Origin: Coleophoma eucalyptorum
Lineage: Eukaryota; Ascomycota; Leotiomycetes; Helotiales; Dermateaceae
Direction of reading: 5' to 3'
Length of the DNA: 64,000 nt
NCBI GenBank assembly: GCA_026120035.1
Contig: JALRME010000028.1
Span: 439,255 to 503,254 of the forward strand
Shown here: piece by piece, positions 10,676 through 22,181 of the stretch
Position numbering within the stretch: position 1 is the stretch's first letter
How the letters are laid out: every line of letters begins with the position of its first letter
Notes under the pieces: generated by a model
Database searches by the model: none
Told to the model about the DNA's origin: nothing
What the model saw: the letters and a program-made list of their open reading frames with translations, nothing else
Position numbers and translations under genes: made by a program

Positions 10676-13600
10676 AACGACTGCATTTCAGGATGTGAGA
10701 AGGGATAGTTGGTAGTTGGAAGAAAGGAATGACTCCCTTCCACCCTAATTTGATCAACCTCAATAAAGGTTTAAAAGGGTTCACGGATGGCTGTCTTAGT
10801 TCCAGAGCTTGAATTGCATTTATTTTATAGAGAGAAATCCGAATCTATGGGGGGAAGTGCAATCCACGTGATTAGAGAGGGGTATTCAGCACAACATATC
10901 CAGTTCACTCCAATAGGTAGGGTATTCAAAATCCACCATCATCTCCTATATCTTGGGTTGACCTGCCACTTGAACGACTGTTGACGCCAAAAGGAGCGTA
11001 ATATACGCTGAAACCTGTGTTACTCGCGGACAAGACATTAATATCGGCTGTGGCATGTCTCGAACCTGCTTGGTTATTCAGTGAGGTAGTATTATGAGCA
11101 AGGCTTTACGGCGAGTTTAAAAGAACAAGGAAATTGAGAAAAAGGCAATAGTGGCTTATACGGGTGCTCTGAGGCTGAAGACTATAAAGATAATGGTCTT
11201 CCGATTAGCGCAAAGTACAAAACTTAAACCCGTATATCGCCATCTCCATTTGTGCTAATGCCCTTTCCATCCAAAGCCTGATGAAGTCTTTCCGTGAAAA
11301 GGGATGGATCACATTCCTAAAAGACTAAATGTTCTCTGCTATTTGGTAGGCTGGACGGTGGTTGAACCGATCTCCAATTTTGGGTTCTGTCCCTTCATTG
11401 CTGCGAGACCTTTTCTGATACCTCTTGCAAAGGGCGGCTCTAGCTTGCGTTTAGTAAGGCACTGGTCGAGAAGTCATTTTGTGATATTAGTTGCTCATAT
11501 TTCCACCATCAAGGTAGAAAGGCATAAAGAATCAAGAAAGCGAGTCTGATTCGTGGTGCAACTGAAACAAGGTTTTCGCAGTCATGGACATTCGGAGAGG
11601 CCTATACCCGTTTGCAAACCCCAATTCATAGCTTACAAAGCACTGATACTGCAGGAAACTCTGGAAGAGGAACACAGAGTACAAGTACTACTCAACCATT
11701 CAAACGACGATAAATCTGACAATCTTCCTCGTGCCAAGTGGCGACCAAGAACAGGACTTGCGGAAGAACCACCTCCAGAACATACCTTCGCATAGTTTTT
11801 TCATAAGAGAGATCCTCAGAAGTACAATCTGTATATACAGCGTAGATTCTAGAAGTGCCCTAACCCGGGTCCGGTAGTATTAAGGCGTCTTAAGTAAGTG
11901 GTAACTTAGGCCCCACTGACTGAATTGTTCTAACTGGAATCCTTTATAGAGATCATTTGAATGCAGCTCATAGAGTTGCGCAATGCGAAATATGTTATCA
12001 AAGCTTTCCAGATCGTATAAAGTTAACGGGACACCGACGGCTTATGACGTTCTTACGATAGCCAGATAACTTCAAAGAGGGCATAGATGATACCAATGGG
12101 AAACGATCTCTAAAATCCCTAGCAAGAAGAAAGGAACTCAGGAATAACATGATATAAAAAAGTAGTTTCAGATCTGGAACTTACTATTTCCTAACGATAA
12201 ACAACCGAGTCGTCCATGTGTGTATGTCCGATCTATAAGGTAATTACTTGATATAGTAGCTAACGTAGTCAGGGAACGTGCTACCCCAATATAGTTCTCA
12301 AGTACCTAATCAGATTAGCCTCATCGGTGCGATGTCTGCCTTTGAGGACTTCGTATCTCGTTTTCTTCTGCAAGAACCTTCTTACCAAAACTTAGACATA
12401 TGCCACCGGGGCTTTTTGGGTGAGCTCAGCCGTTATGTAGCAGCTACCATGTACCCAGTCAACAATTTCTCGCGCCCACAGACCAAGTATTCAAGAGATA
12501 CCAATTGCGGCTTCAACGCAAGTCAATGGGCTTGGTGAGGAAGACAGACCATTTGCTCATGCCTGTAGTCACGCCTCAAGTTCGCATACTGCTGATGATC
12601 AATATGGAGTATCTCCTTCGCACCAAAACTTGTCAAAATATATAAATACCTCGCTACAGTCATCTTGTTCCTTAAAATTATGGGTCGACATCTGAATGCT
12701 CAGTAAATTGGGTATACTGCGAATCCTGCGCTCCTGTTTGCGAGTCTGCCGGAATAATTGCCCATACGAGATAAATATTCAGGCGGTTAAGCGTGTAGTC
12801 CAGGGAGAGGGGAAAGCGAGCCCTGCTTTTCTACGGTAATATTTCCCCTACAAACTGATAGATGCACCGTCAGACTACCTTTTTGGACCCACCAAAAAAG
12901 TTCTGTGAGTGCTTTGAGACAACCGTATTGTGCATGAAATATGATACTGAACCTAGCCACCGCCTCAGTAGCAGTTGAATTCTACCAGAATCTGCCTACA
13001 CCAAGAATTATTCTGGCCTTACAATTTGCGGCTCTAACTGTTGGTGATCTGATCGACGAACAAGCAGAATGCGACATGGGTGAAGGCCTCCCCTTATCTC
13101 ACTCACATTGAGGAGAAGCCAATAGCAACGCTTATCACCACCTAACTTGTGTCGCTTGTCGCCTTGGGTTGCACAGAGGCTGAGTGCGATGATTTCTCCT
13201 GCTGATCATTCGCTTTTGATCTCAGTTCCGCCTTATCCAACCAAAAAGGCTTTCATTCAGTCGAGGCTGTGTACTGAACTGATACACTCTGCAAGCAGGT
13301 TGCTATGGCACATAGCTCCAAACAAGAGGGATTAAACCCTGGTTCGCCTTAACAAGGCTCCTCGGATATTAAATTCGCAACTATTACAAATTTCAGCTCC
13401 ATTTTACAATAGGGCTGAGCCTCACTTATCGTCCGTTTACCCCTAAATCGCCTTTATTTGAGGCGGCGAAGGCAACGCAGGCTTAACTTGCCTCAGGTCA
13501 TGGAAGTGGTCATTGGAGCCTTACTTTCTCTTCAATCACAGAACATCACCTGTGTAAGAAGAATAAGCTGGAAATTCGTTGGAAATAAACCTACAGTAAG

Positions 13601-13712
13601 GCACGGCGTCTGCATGCTTTACAAGATGTCGGTATCGGCCATGACTTAGCTTCTTGTAAGTAATAATGCCTCGTCCAATCTATCGAGGTTTCAGTTAACT
13701 AACAGAAGAGGC
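10676..13712. other. 3 kb non-coding stretch, probably decayed DNA
   Basis: No frame longer than about 95 codons and no recognisable family. Composition becomes AT-richer toward the right, and a spliced-looking segment (GTAAGT near 13656, CTAACAG near 13701-13708) just upstream of the relic at 13713 suggests that 5' exons of the decayed membrane-protein copy once lay here. Confidence 0.45.
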
Positions 13713-14478
13713 TTGCTTGATAGTCGGAACTTGCTCCCGTTTCTAGGAATCCTTGCTGAAATTGGCATTACTTTTGCTGGAGGTTTCACTGGTATAAATC
13801 CTTTAACAGGGGTGGGTCTGAATGTTGCAGTCGCCAATACTACCAAGATGGATCTTTCGAGGAAGCCCGCAGATGCAATATTGTATATTCACACGATAAA
13901 TATTATCGTACTTCCAGATCGTCCATTGGACATTGATCCTTCATTATACAGTTGCGCTAACCGGTTTCCAAACTGTATGAATCGAGCAAGGTTCTAGTTC
14001 GCAAGTTTGTAGATGATTACCTAAGCTATTGCTACTTACCCAAATGATACCCGCTTGGTAACAAGCTTCCTATGTTGATAGACACCTTATGCTGAATGTT
14101 TATAAATAAAAAGCTATGGACGCCTTATCCTAAATCTGATATCTAGGCACGATTGATAACGTAGAAGTTTTCCCTAGACCTCCCTTGACGCTTCTGGTAG
14201 AGTTCTTCGTTATGGTTCAGATACTAGGAGATCCTATATTCACGATTAATAACCTACTATTGAAAATAGCGAGCTGTTAAGCTCGACCGCTATTTTGGAA
14301 GAAGAAGTTCGAAACTATAGAGATAGAGTTAATAGACCTACTAGCAACCTTAACACCCCCTACTCTTTGAACTATTGCTAGTGTTAACGGATATACTATA
14401 GGATATCTAGAACGATTAAGCTTAAAGACTGGAGAAGGTTCCTTGATCTCTATCTATTAACAGCGAATACGCTAGCTA
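13713..14478 (+). pseudogene. Transition-mutated relic of membrane-protein gene
   Basis: The sequence from about 13876 to 14478 matches the copy at 19022-19818 base by base, but with many C-to-T and G-to-A changes (for example CACCCAAG in the right copy against TACCTAAG here), stop codons throughout and two deletions: about 24 bases after GAAGTT near 14168, and about 145 bases near 14363. A 5' part missing from the other copy is kept here: an open stretch with LNVAVANTTKMDLS just before the shared KPADAILY. The pattern suggests repeat-induced point mutation of a duplicated gene. No product is expected. Confidence 0.8.
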
Positions 14479-15690
14479 TGGGTAAGGGGTACTAACCAAT
14501 ACATCACCCCCCACCTATTTAGAGACCTATGCACGGCCGAGTCTATATTTTCGGCACTAGTTATCGTTGAGATGTTTCCTATGTTTACGCTTGCGTTGAT
14601 TGATACTCCATCGCTAGGGTGGTCGCTGGGACCAGGCTCAGAACCCAGACCCGCTGCCATAGTCGCAAGAGTCGTATAAATATGGAGTACCTTATATAGT
14701 ATTGTTATCAAAGGTAAAACCGTAAGTTAGAGCAACGGATTCTTTCATAGCGAGCGAGGCGGAGATAGTTACAATAGGTCTTGTCGTATATTGCCATAAG
14801 AAATAACTATAAATAATGATGGTTTTTATACTAAGAACAAAAGGAGAACAAATATAGGATAAGAATGGAAGTCTGGGTTAATACTAGAAAGCTTATAACC
14901 TATTTACCGTGACGCTGATGGTTTGAACTGTTTGGTGGGTTAAACCGAAGGACTTACCTAAGTATGACTTTCCGTCCATGGTAGGGTGTGATTGCCCTAA
15001 CGCTTAAAATTAGTGATATTTACACTAGAAGAAACCCTAGAATGTCCAAGATAGTAGGCAGCCATAGTTGGCGAGCTTTTCAATAATCATTTTGAGTTGG
15101 ATTTACTAATATCGAGAATTCTGAATATCTAGATATGGTAACAAGAACTCGAACGCTAGTCTCTCTTAACCCGGAACCCGGTTAAGCGAAGAGCGTTATA
15201 GAATACCTTGTCAAAGTAGGTAGCGAGTAAAGACAAAACTTTAGAGATAAGCTATCTATGGCCCTATATAGAATCAGTGGCATAGATATAACTTAGGTCA
15301 AACCAAATTAGGATCTAAGACACTTAGGATCGAAGACACTTAATTATATCGATAGACTATTAGAGCTATTTGCGTCTGCTTTTCAGTACCAGTCCACCTT
15401 GTGCTGTATTTTTACTAATTGAGTTTGATCTGATAGGTTGAAGTACCTTACGCGATAGGGATTCGGGGTAACGAGAAAGGACTCACTATCTACAAGTATT
15501 GCTTTCTTATTGGTTTCTTCGCACCTGACTTGCCAGTTCCAGGTCCAACCACAGCACAAATTTACTTTTATCTTTCTCCCCTTCTTCACTACTTTTAATT
15601 CTTATAGAACCATTCCAGCTAACCCCTTAACCCTAACCCGATGACACTTGCCTTTGCTTTCCTTCACGAACAACTGTCTTCGACATTACG
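14479..15690. other. AT-rich decayed stretch
   Basis: Strongly AT-rich DNA with no supported gene. It holds a short direct repeat (AGGATCTAAGACACTTA then AGGATCGAAGACACTTA, about 15311-15343) and a small palindrome-like segment near 15167-15188 (TTAACCCGGAACCCGGTTAA). This looks like further RIP-affected or degraded sequence. Confidence 0.5.
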
Positions 15691-17196
15691 ATGCAATCAC
15701 ATGAGCTAGATAGCAGCTTTGCTTTTACCCCGCCCGGGAAAATTAGAACCGCAGCTGTGATCGGTGCCGGTCTCAGCGGGATAGTATCAGCCGTACATCT
15801 ACTCCGCGCTGGCATTGATATCACCGTCTTTGAGAGAGCAGATTGCGTTGGAGGGACTTGGAAATATAATCCGCAGCCAGATCGGGATCCACCATTCCCC
15901 TGTACCCGGCCGGAGATCCCAGACTGGGCTGAGTTGGAAAAGCTGCAGCTGGAGGGACTGGGTCCTAAAGAGGCAGCAATGATTTTTGCTCCGCCGGGCC
16001 CAGTGTATACCAATATGAAAAGCCGGGGCAGCAATGAGCTGTTGCGTACTTCGCTGATGAATTTACCTGAGGGGACCTGCGAGCCTATGAATCATAGTGA
16101 GGTACTAGCATATCTTCAGAGCACTGCTCAAATCCACCGTGTCGAAGATAGAGTTCGCTTCCGCACTCGGGTAGAAGGGGTGTCGAGGCAAGGCAATAAG
16201 GGATGGCATGTCGAGACTTCGCGGCTTGTTCCAACATTGACGAGCTATATGCTAGAAAAGGAGAGTTGGGATTTTGATGCCGTTGTCGTAGCCACAGGGA
16301 GATATGGCACCCCTCGGGTACCTGACATACCGGGCCTACCGGACTGGAAACGAAAGTTTCCCAACCGGGTGATACATTCAAAACAATACCGCACTCCAGT
16401 ACCCTACCGCGGCCAGACGGTGCTTATTATCGGGGCCTTTATTTCTGCTCTAGAGATTGCTCAAGAGCTAGCTAGCAGCGACGCCAAAGTGTACCAGAGT
16501 GCAACCAAGACTAGGGTTGATTTCAGAGACAAGGTGTGTAGGGAGAATGTTGAGAAAGTGGCCATGGTTGCTTCTTTTGTCGATATCTCCGGCACACAGG
16601 CTCTCGATGATAATAGTCCTATTCCTGGACGAATCATCCTACAAGATGGGAAAGTCTTAGAAAATGTCCACCAGATAATATTGGCAACCGGCTACCTGAC
16701 TACTTATCCTTTCCTTGGCCCTCTCCTGGAGCAGCCAGATACAAGCCCTCAAGACGCAGATGACCAGGTCATTACCACCGCCGATGGCAGAACAGTGCAC
16801 AACCTACACGAGGATATCTTCTACATCCCAGACCCAACTCTGGCCTTCATCGGCGTCACACAATTCGCTTCCACCTTTCCTTTCTACGACTTCCAGGCTA
16901 AGGTCCTGGCCGCTGTATTCGCAGGTAGGGCTCGGCTTCCTTCGGGGACGGCCATGAAAGCAGAGCAGTTTCGGAGGAAGAGCCGGGTTATGCCCGGGAC
17001 AATCCTCAATAGCATTTTCTTATTAGATGAATTTGTTATCCAGAGATTGCTAGACTGGGTGAACGCGGAGTTGGTGGCCGGCGGGTTCAAACCAATTTCA
17101 GGGCCCGTCTCCAACTGGTGGCACGCAGCCAAGGCGCAAAGAGAGAATTCTCGGCCACTTTTAGGTGCCCTGCAGGATAATTACTTGGGCGCGTGA
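15691..17196 (+). CDS. Flavin-containing monooxygenase-like protein
   Basis: An intronless frame of 501 residues starting at the ATG at 15691. The FAD Rossmann motif GAGLSG lies at about residues 26-31 (AAVIGAGLSGIVSAVHLLRA), followed by VFERADCVGGTWKYN, an FMO-like F-x5-H-S-x2-Y segment (FPNRVIHSKQY) and LATGYLTTYPF. These mark class B flavin monooxygenases of the FMO type, which oxygenate soft nucleophiles or small metabolites using FAD and NADPH. The second dinucleotide motif reads GAFISA instead of G-x-G-x-S-A/G, so the NADPH site departs from consensus. The gene sits alone between AT-rich decayed blocks and has higher GC than its surroundings. Substrate unknown. Alternatives: a related N-hydroxylase or a Baeyer-Villiger enzyme. 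Confidence 0.9.
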   Translation: MQSHELDSSFAFTPPGKIRTAAVIGAGLSGIVSAVHLLRAGIDITVFERADCVGGTWKYNPQPDRDPPFPCTRPEIPDWAELEKLQLEGLGPKEAAMIFAPPGPVYTNMKSRGSNELLRTSLMNLPEGTCEPMNHSEVLAYLQSTAQIHRVEDRVRFRTRVEGVSRQGNKGWHVETSRLVPTLTSYMLEKESWDFDAVVVATGRYGTPRVPDIPGLPDWKRKFPNRVIHSKQYRTPVPYRGQTVLIIGAFISALEIAQELASSDAKVYQSATKTRVDFRDKVCRENVEKVAMVASFVDISGTQALDDNSPIPGRIILQDGKVLENVHQIILATGYLTTYPFLGPLLEQPDTSPQDADDQVITTADGRTVHNLHEDIFYIPDPTLAFIGVTQFASTFPFYDFQAKVLAAVFAGRARLPSGTAMKAEQFRRKSRVMPGTILNSIFLLDEFVIQRLLDWVNAELVAGGFKPISGPVSNWWHAAKAQRENSRPLLGALQDNYLGA

Positions 17197-19021
17197 CGGA
17201 GGAGGCCCTTTTTTTCTTCGGATCTAGGTAGTTGACACTCCAACTTGAGATAGATGTGAGACTGAGAATTAAGACAGAAATATATATATAGAAAGAATAT
17301 ATACTATTTACAAGCGATACTTAGAGACACTTTGCAGAAAATAAATATTCAAAAGTGCCCTGTTCAGCGTATCTTGAAATAAAGGCTGCTTGGAGGTTGC
17401 TTCTGTGGCGTACTGCTGTGTAGCGATATCAGGCAACAGTAAAAGTTTATGCTTAATTCTATACTCACGGAGGCGCTGAACCACTTGTTCAACTGGTACT
17501 GGTACTGGTCCTTTGGCTCGAGCCAAGCCAATCGCATGTTTGTGTAATAGCGCCCTAGTATGACGTCTCTGCAACATCTTGCTAAAGCCGTCTCTAGAAT
17601 TGAGTAGGTCAAGCGTCCTATTATGACTTCTAATGCAAGTCTCCTAATCATTAGCATATCTGATTTCTGAATTCTCTAATGGGAAATATGATCTCTTACG
17701 ACTATCCCTCGTGATTCCAAATCCAAAGGGAACACCAACCCTTCTTGACGATCCAGGTATAGTCGCAAGTACAACCACCACTATTTAGTTCTGGGAGTAT
17801 TTGTGAGTTTAGATCATAGTCACTAATAGTTCTTGTGACGTTGTTGACAAGTGAATGGACCGTATACAGGTATTGCTTAGCCAAGCCTTTTTTTCCACCG
17901 AATTCGGTGTCGCGAGCTAGAGCGAGTATTGAAAGGCTTGACTGTCCGTCGAATTTAGACATCCTGTATTTTGCATGCACATAAATAGCTTCCTCATGAA
18001 TGCCAAAAATTGAAAACCCTCCTTATACTGACAGGAGCACTCTGGTAAGACTTGGGAGAGGGTCCCTAAGCCCATACATCAATGGTAAGATTGTGTACTC
18101 TGCAGAAAGTAAGATCTTCCTTCTGAAACTCGGAGTGTAAGCCTTATACAGTTGTTACAGAGCTGGCTTAAGGATTGGACTGCAGAATCCACTGTAACCT
18201 CCTCTGATTCCCAACTCTGAAGACTCGTGAGCTCGTTCAACATGGCTAGGGAAGTATACCTGAACCCTATATAAGTTACCCGCCAGGCAGCAACAGCGTA
18301 CCTTTCGCGTGCAGTACACCAGAGCAGGGAGGACGGTATCACAAATAACTTTCTTCAGCCACCTTCAGCCGCATTTTTGCATGCAGATGTCCGTAGCATT
18401 TCAGTGCTTGGCTGTTGATTCGGTGGACCATAGGTACTGGATCCTTTGGCACCATGCGTCCAGAACAAGCCGAGGAAGGTCTCTCGTGATAGGCTTTGTG
18501 TTTACCCCTTGGAAAGCTTGAGTATTTACATCCCACCATCAAATCTATATATTTAAAAGGGGATCCTGTCCAAGGCTTAGACATTTTGATAATCAAATTT
18601 GGTAAGCGCTGATGGTTAATTGCTTTTCTGCTTCACTTTGCCAATCTCTCATAAGGCAGATTCGAGCTTCAACACGTTCTCCTGCCCTCGCAAGCCACCC
18701 CCTTACGCCGTATGGATGTGACTCTTGGCCATACCTACTAAGCTTTCCGTTAATAGAGCAAGATATTTCGGGCTGGCACATCTGTGTGGCATTGCTTTTC
18801 TGGAGCTCGACTTTAATCATTGGTTAGCTTGTGGCGATGCGCATATCCAAGGCTGATTGTACGCGCATACTATCCTTTCTGCGAACGGATACACAAGGCT
18901 GGTTTGTCCATCCCTTAGAACGACTCACGTTTGTATAAGTATAGGAGCTGGCCCATATCATGAAAATAATCTTGGCTCATAAGACAAATAATTGGAGTTG
19001 TGAGCAACTTCGCAGTTGAGC
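17197..19021. other. AT-rich stretch without a supported gene
   Basis: About 1.8 kb after the monooxygenase. Minus-strand open frames at 17308-17577 and 17702-17980 (60-90 codons) match no family I recognise. Homology with the 13.7 kb relic starts only at about 19022, so the 5' part of the downstream gene is not found here. Confidence 0.4.
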
Positions 19022-19056
19022 TGAAGCCCGCAGATGCGATATTGTACGATCACAAG

Positions 19057-21202
19057 ATGAATATTACCGCTCTTCCAGATTGTCCATTGGACATTGAACC
19101 TTCATCATACAGTTGCGCTAACCGGTTTCCCAACTGTACGAATCGAGCATCGTTCCAGTTCGCAAGCTTGTGGATTATCACCCAAGCTATTGCCACATGC
19201 CCAAACGATACCCGCTTGTTCAACAAGCTTCCCATGTTGACAGACACCTCATGCCGAATGTTCACACATAAAAAGCTCTGGACACCTTATCCCAAATCTG
19301 ACATCTGGGCACGATTGTCGACATGGAAGTTTCCCCTTTTGCAACTGGTTGCGGTTTTCCCTAGACCTCCCTTGACGCTTCTGGTGGAGTTCTTCGTCAT
19401 AGTTCAAGTACTAGGAGATCCTATATTCACGATTAACAACCTACTATTGAAAATGGCGAGCTGTCAAGCTCGAGCGCTGTTCTGGAAGAAGAAGTTCGAA
19501 AATATGGAGAGGGAGTTTATGGACTTGCTCACGGCCTTGACGCCTCCTTCTACCCGTAGCGCTTCGAGATTGTCGGCGTCCCCCGAGGTATTATGGAAGG
19601 GTTTGGCGGCCATTGTGGACTCTTATGATGAATGGGGTCCTAATGTTGGAAATGCAGCTGAGGCCTTTATATTCGATAAACTGTAATCCCCTCCTGCTCT
19701 TTGAATCATTGCTGGTGTTGACAGATGTGCTACAGGACATCTAGTGCGGTTGGGCTTGAAGACCGGAGAAGGTTCCTTGAGCTCTGTCGATTAACAGCGA
19801 ATGCGCTAGCTGCGGATCGTTCTACAAAGTTTTTGCCCATTATTGTTGCCCAGGTTTTTTTCATCGCAACAATTGCTAGTAAGCTTTCCAAAGGAGTGAC
19901 GAAGCGCCAGATCTAATTCCTGTACCCCTTAACAGCAAAAGTAAAAGCAGTGACTAATATTCTCCAGTTGCCTTCGGACGAACTAAAGACGCCGCATCAA
20001 GCCCCAACTCTCCAGTATTTATCAATATCGAAGCTTACAGCATCTCTTTCTCGTCGCTTTACTTCTGGATCATCCCCGCTGTGATGATAAGCTCTATCAT
20101 TGGGGTATCTCAGACTGAAGCTGCAATTCCTCGAATATTAAGACACTTTAGAAATGATATCCTTAAGAACTTTCCAGGGTGGGAAGGGGATATTCTGACA
20201 GTAAATCTGACTCCAGAACTCAGAGAACAAAGTGGAGGGATTTATTCGTGGCAACCCAAAGAGTCACAAGCTGCAGTATACAATGCAATCAGAAGGACCG
20301 GCTCATGTCAGAACGATCAGAGTCCAGTTTTGTTGGGGACTTTCTGGCAACGATTTTTCCGGCGCGAAAGCCGAGTCTGGGAAGTTCTTCCTGTGATAAT
20401 CTTCATGTTCAGCGCTCTGGCCGGAGTACTGATAGCATATCTTGTCCCACCTGTCGGCTTCGAATGCCGTCACATTGGCGTGCTTCTCATCACTTCCACC
20501 TGGATCTTGAGTACTTGTCTCAATAACGTCTTCCTATTCTCCACCGTTCACTTGGAGACTGGAACAGAGGCAGTTCGCGCCAGGCGAAGGCGATTCCTTT
20601 TCATCCTTTGGAAAAACATCGTCATCACAGCACTTACAATGAGCGGTGTTTTCCTCACGCAGGTTGGAGTGTTCAACCAATGTGCGTGTTATACACTTTG
20701 GGGAAGAACAGGTCTAGCTCTTCCTGAGAACAATAGTGTGAGTAAAACCCTGTTCTGGAGGATTGGTACAAGCTATCCAGCAATTGCATTTATTTGTGTG
20801 GGATTTGAGCTAGTCATCATTCCCTTCTTCTTGCTAAGACAGTATGGGCTTGCTTTCAAGGTGTTCTTGCAGCGAGATGATGAGCAGTCGAATTTGCCTA
20901 TTTGGGTGATTAGGTTTCTCGAGTGGTTAGTGATGATTTGGGAAGGGACACAAGATGGCGCGAGAAAAATGAGGAGGGTAATCAGTCAAGGCATCATGAA
21001 AGTGAGAAGAAGGAGGTTTGGAATGGAATATAGACAAGGAACTCTTAGAGCAGGACATATGGCTCTGAGTGACAACAGGCTTAGCAAGAATGACCATAGC
21101 AGTGAATATGAAGATATAGAGATAGATTTAGGTGATAAAGGCGAACATACAGCAGCACCTACATCCTCACCAGTTATGCGAGGTAGGACTGTTACAGAAT
21201 AA
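19057..21202 (+). CDS. Multipass membrane protein, apparently 5'-truncated copy
   Basis: Three exons (19057-19682, 19745-19878, 19968-21202) with good splice signals (TGACTAA branch and CTCCAG acceptor in the second intron) encode about 664 residues if the first in-frame ATG is used. Conserved sequence already begins at 19022, so the true N-terminus is missing or lies in an unseen exon. Hydrophobic segments suggest at least seven membrane spans: LVEFFVIVQVLGDP, FLPIIVAQVFFIATIAIAFG, LYFWIIPAVMISSIIGVSQ, VLPVIIFMFSALAGVLIAYL, IGVLLITSTWILSTCL, NIVITALTMSGVFLTQVGVF and IAFICVGFELVIIPFFLL. The tail is acidic and polar. It resembles an uncharacterised ascomycete membrane-protein family; no function is assigned. 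A second, mutated copy lies 5 kb upstream, and its 3' end is repeated just downstream. Confidence 0.65.
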
Positions 21203-22060
21203 CTAGTCTAGGAAGCGAATAAACACAAAGTTGAAGAGATACCTATATAAGATCTTTACGAATGCAAAGGAGGGATATTCACTTCCTCGCGATGTTGTAG
21301 GATGGTGAACGGGACGTCGTGGCTGGTTATCGGTTCTAAAGATCAATTTTGTAATGATATATAGAATTGAAAAGCCCGTAAGACTGTTTTCCTTACAACC
21401 GCCTAGCCCCTCGCCTGCGAGCTGTACGTATTCAAGTCTCACACGCACCTGATCTGATTCTGGAGCTTGGTCGTGTTTGTTCTGTCCGTCTAGGGCGGCT
21501 TGGGGTTAGTGTGGGTTGAGGGACGAAAGGATGAGATGCGGGTGGTAGGACGCCTATAAAGGCTTATATACTTAGATACCGTAACGACATTCGACGCTTA
21601 GAATACAAACCCGGGAATGGTAATCTTGCTTGACCTGAACCCCCCCCCCCCTTGTTTATGCGAAAACCGGGCTATTATAGAATACCCAGTCTAGGTAGCG
21701 AATACATACACAAATAAAAAGATATCTTGATAAAGTTTTTCGATTATAAAGGAGAAAAATTCTCTGTATTGCGATGTTATAAGATTGTTAATTGTATGTT
21801 GTAAACTATATCGTAATTACTTAACTATCGATTCTAAAAAGAAGTCGGGTTGTAGAGAAATATATCTAGAATAACAAGAAACTGACAACCGAAAGCGGGA
21901 GACCAACACCGGTCTCCCGCTTCCTTCTTTGATTTTCTAACAGTTACAAAGGAATAGAATTTACCTCCTTACGATATTAGAAGAGAGTAAATGTATGTTC
22001 TTGCTAGCTATTGATGTTCTAAAGATAAAATTTTGCAATAATATATATTGAAATAAGCTA
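21203..22060. repeat. Three diverged local copies of the gene's 3' flank
   Basis: Copy A (about 21203-21370), copy B (about 21671-21872) and copy C (about 21939-22058) share order and sequence: AGTCTAGG then AGCGAATA, an AAAGGAG-type block, CGATGTTGTAGGAT or TGCGATGTTATAAGAT, and TTCTAAAGAT-A-TTTTG-AATGATATAT. Copy B starts inside the last codons of the membrane-protein gene. Copies B and C are AT-richer, as expected if point mutation followed duplication. A run of 12 C (21640-21651) lies between A and B. Confidence 0.6.
21893..21922. other. Perfect 12-bp hairpin
   Basis: An inverted repeat with 12 perfect pairs (AAGCGGGAGACC against GGTCTCCCGCTT) around a 6-base loop AACACC, standing out in AT-rich DNA between repeat copies B and C. 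Its role is unknown; a structured RNA or part of a mobile-element end are both possible. Confidence 0.6.
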
Positions 22061-22095
22061 AGTGCCTCCAACAAACAGTAGGAAACTACTAATCA

Positions 22096-22181
22096 TCTTT
22101 GATGGTCTAACGGTCATGATTTCCGCTTGTCAATCGCATTGCAAGCCGCGGGAGATCGGGGTTCGACTCCCCGTCAGAGAG
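22096..22181 (+). tRNA. tRNA-Asp (GUC) with 14-nt intron
   Basis: A full cloverleaf can be drawn. Acceptor stem TCTTTGA pairs with TCAGAGA (one G-U), D-arm GTC/GAT, anticodon stem TCCGC/GCGGG, loop TT-GTC-A, then an intron at the standard position after base 37 (22133-22146), T-arm CGGGG-TTCGACT-CCCCG, and discriminator G73, which is the identity base for tRNA-Asp. The internal promoter B box GGTTCGACTCC is perfect and the A box TGGTCTAACGG is good. Mature length is 72 nt before CCA. The first long T-run downstream (22238-22246) is 57 nt away, farther than usual for a Pol III terminator. Confidence 0.88.

Noticed and set aside
15627..15639. Telomere-like TTAACCCTAACCC
   Set aside because: Only about two repeat units; too short to indicate an interstitial telomere.
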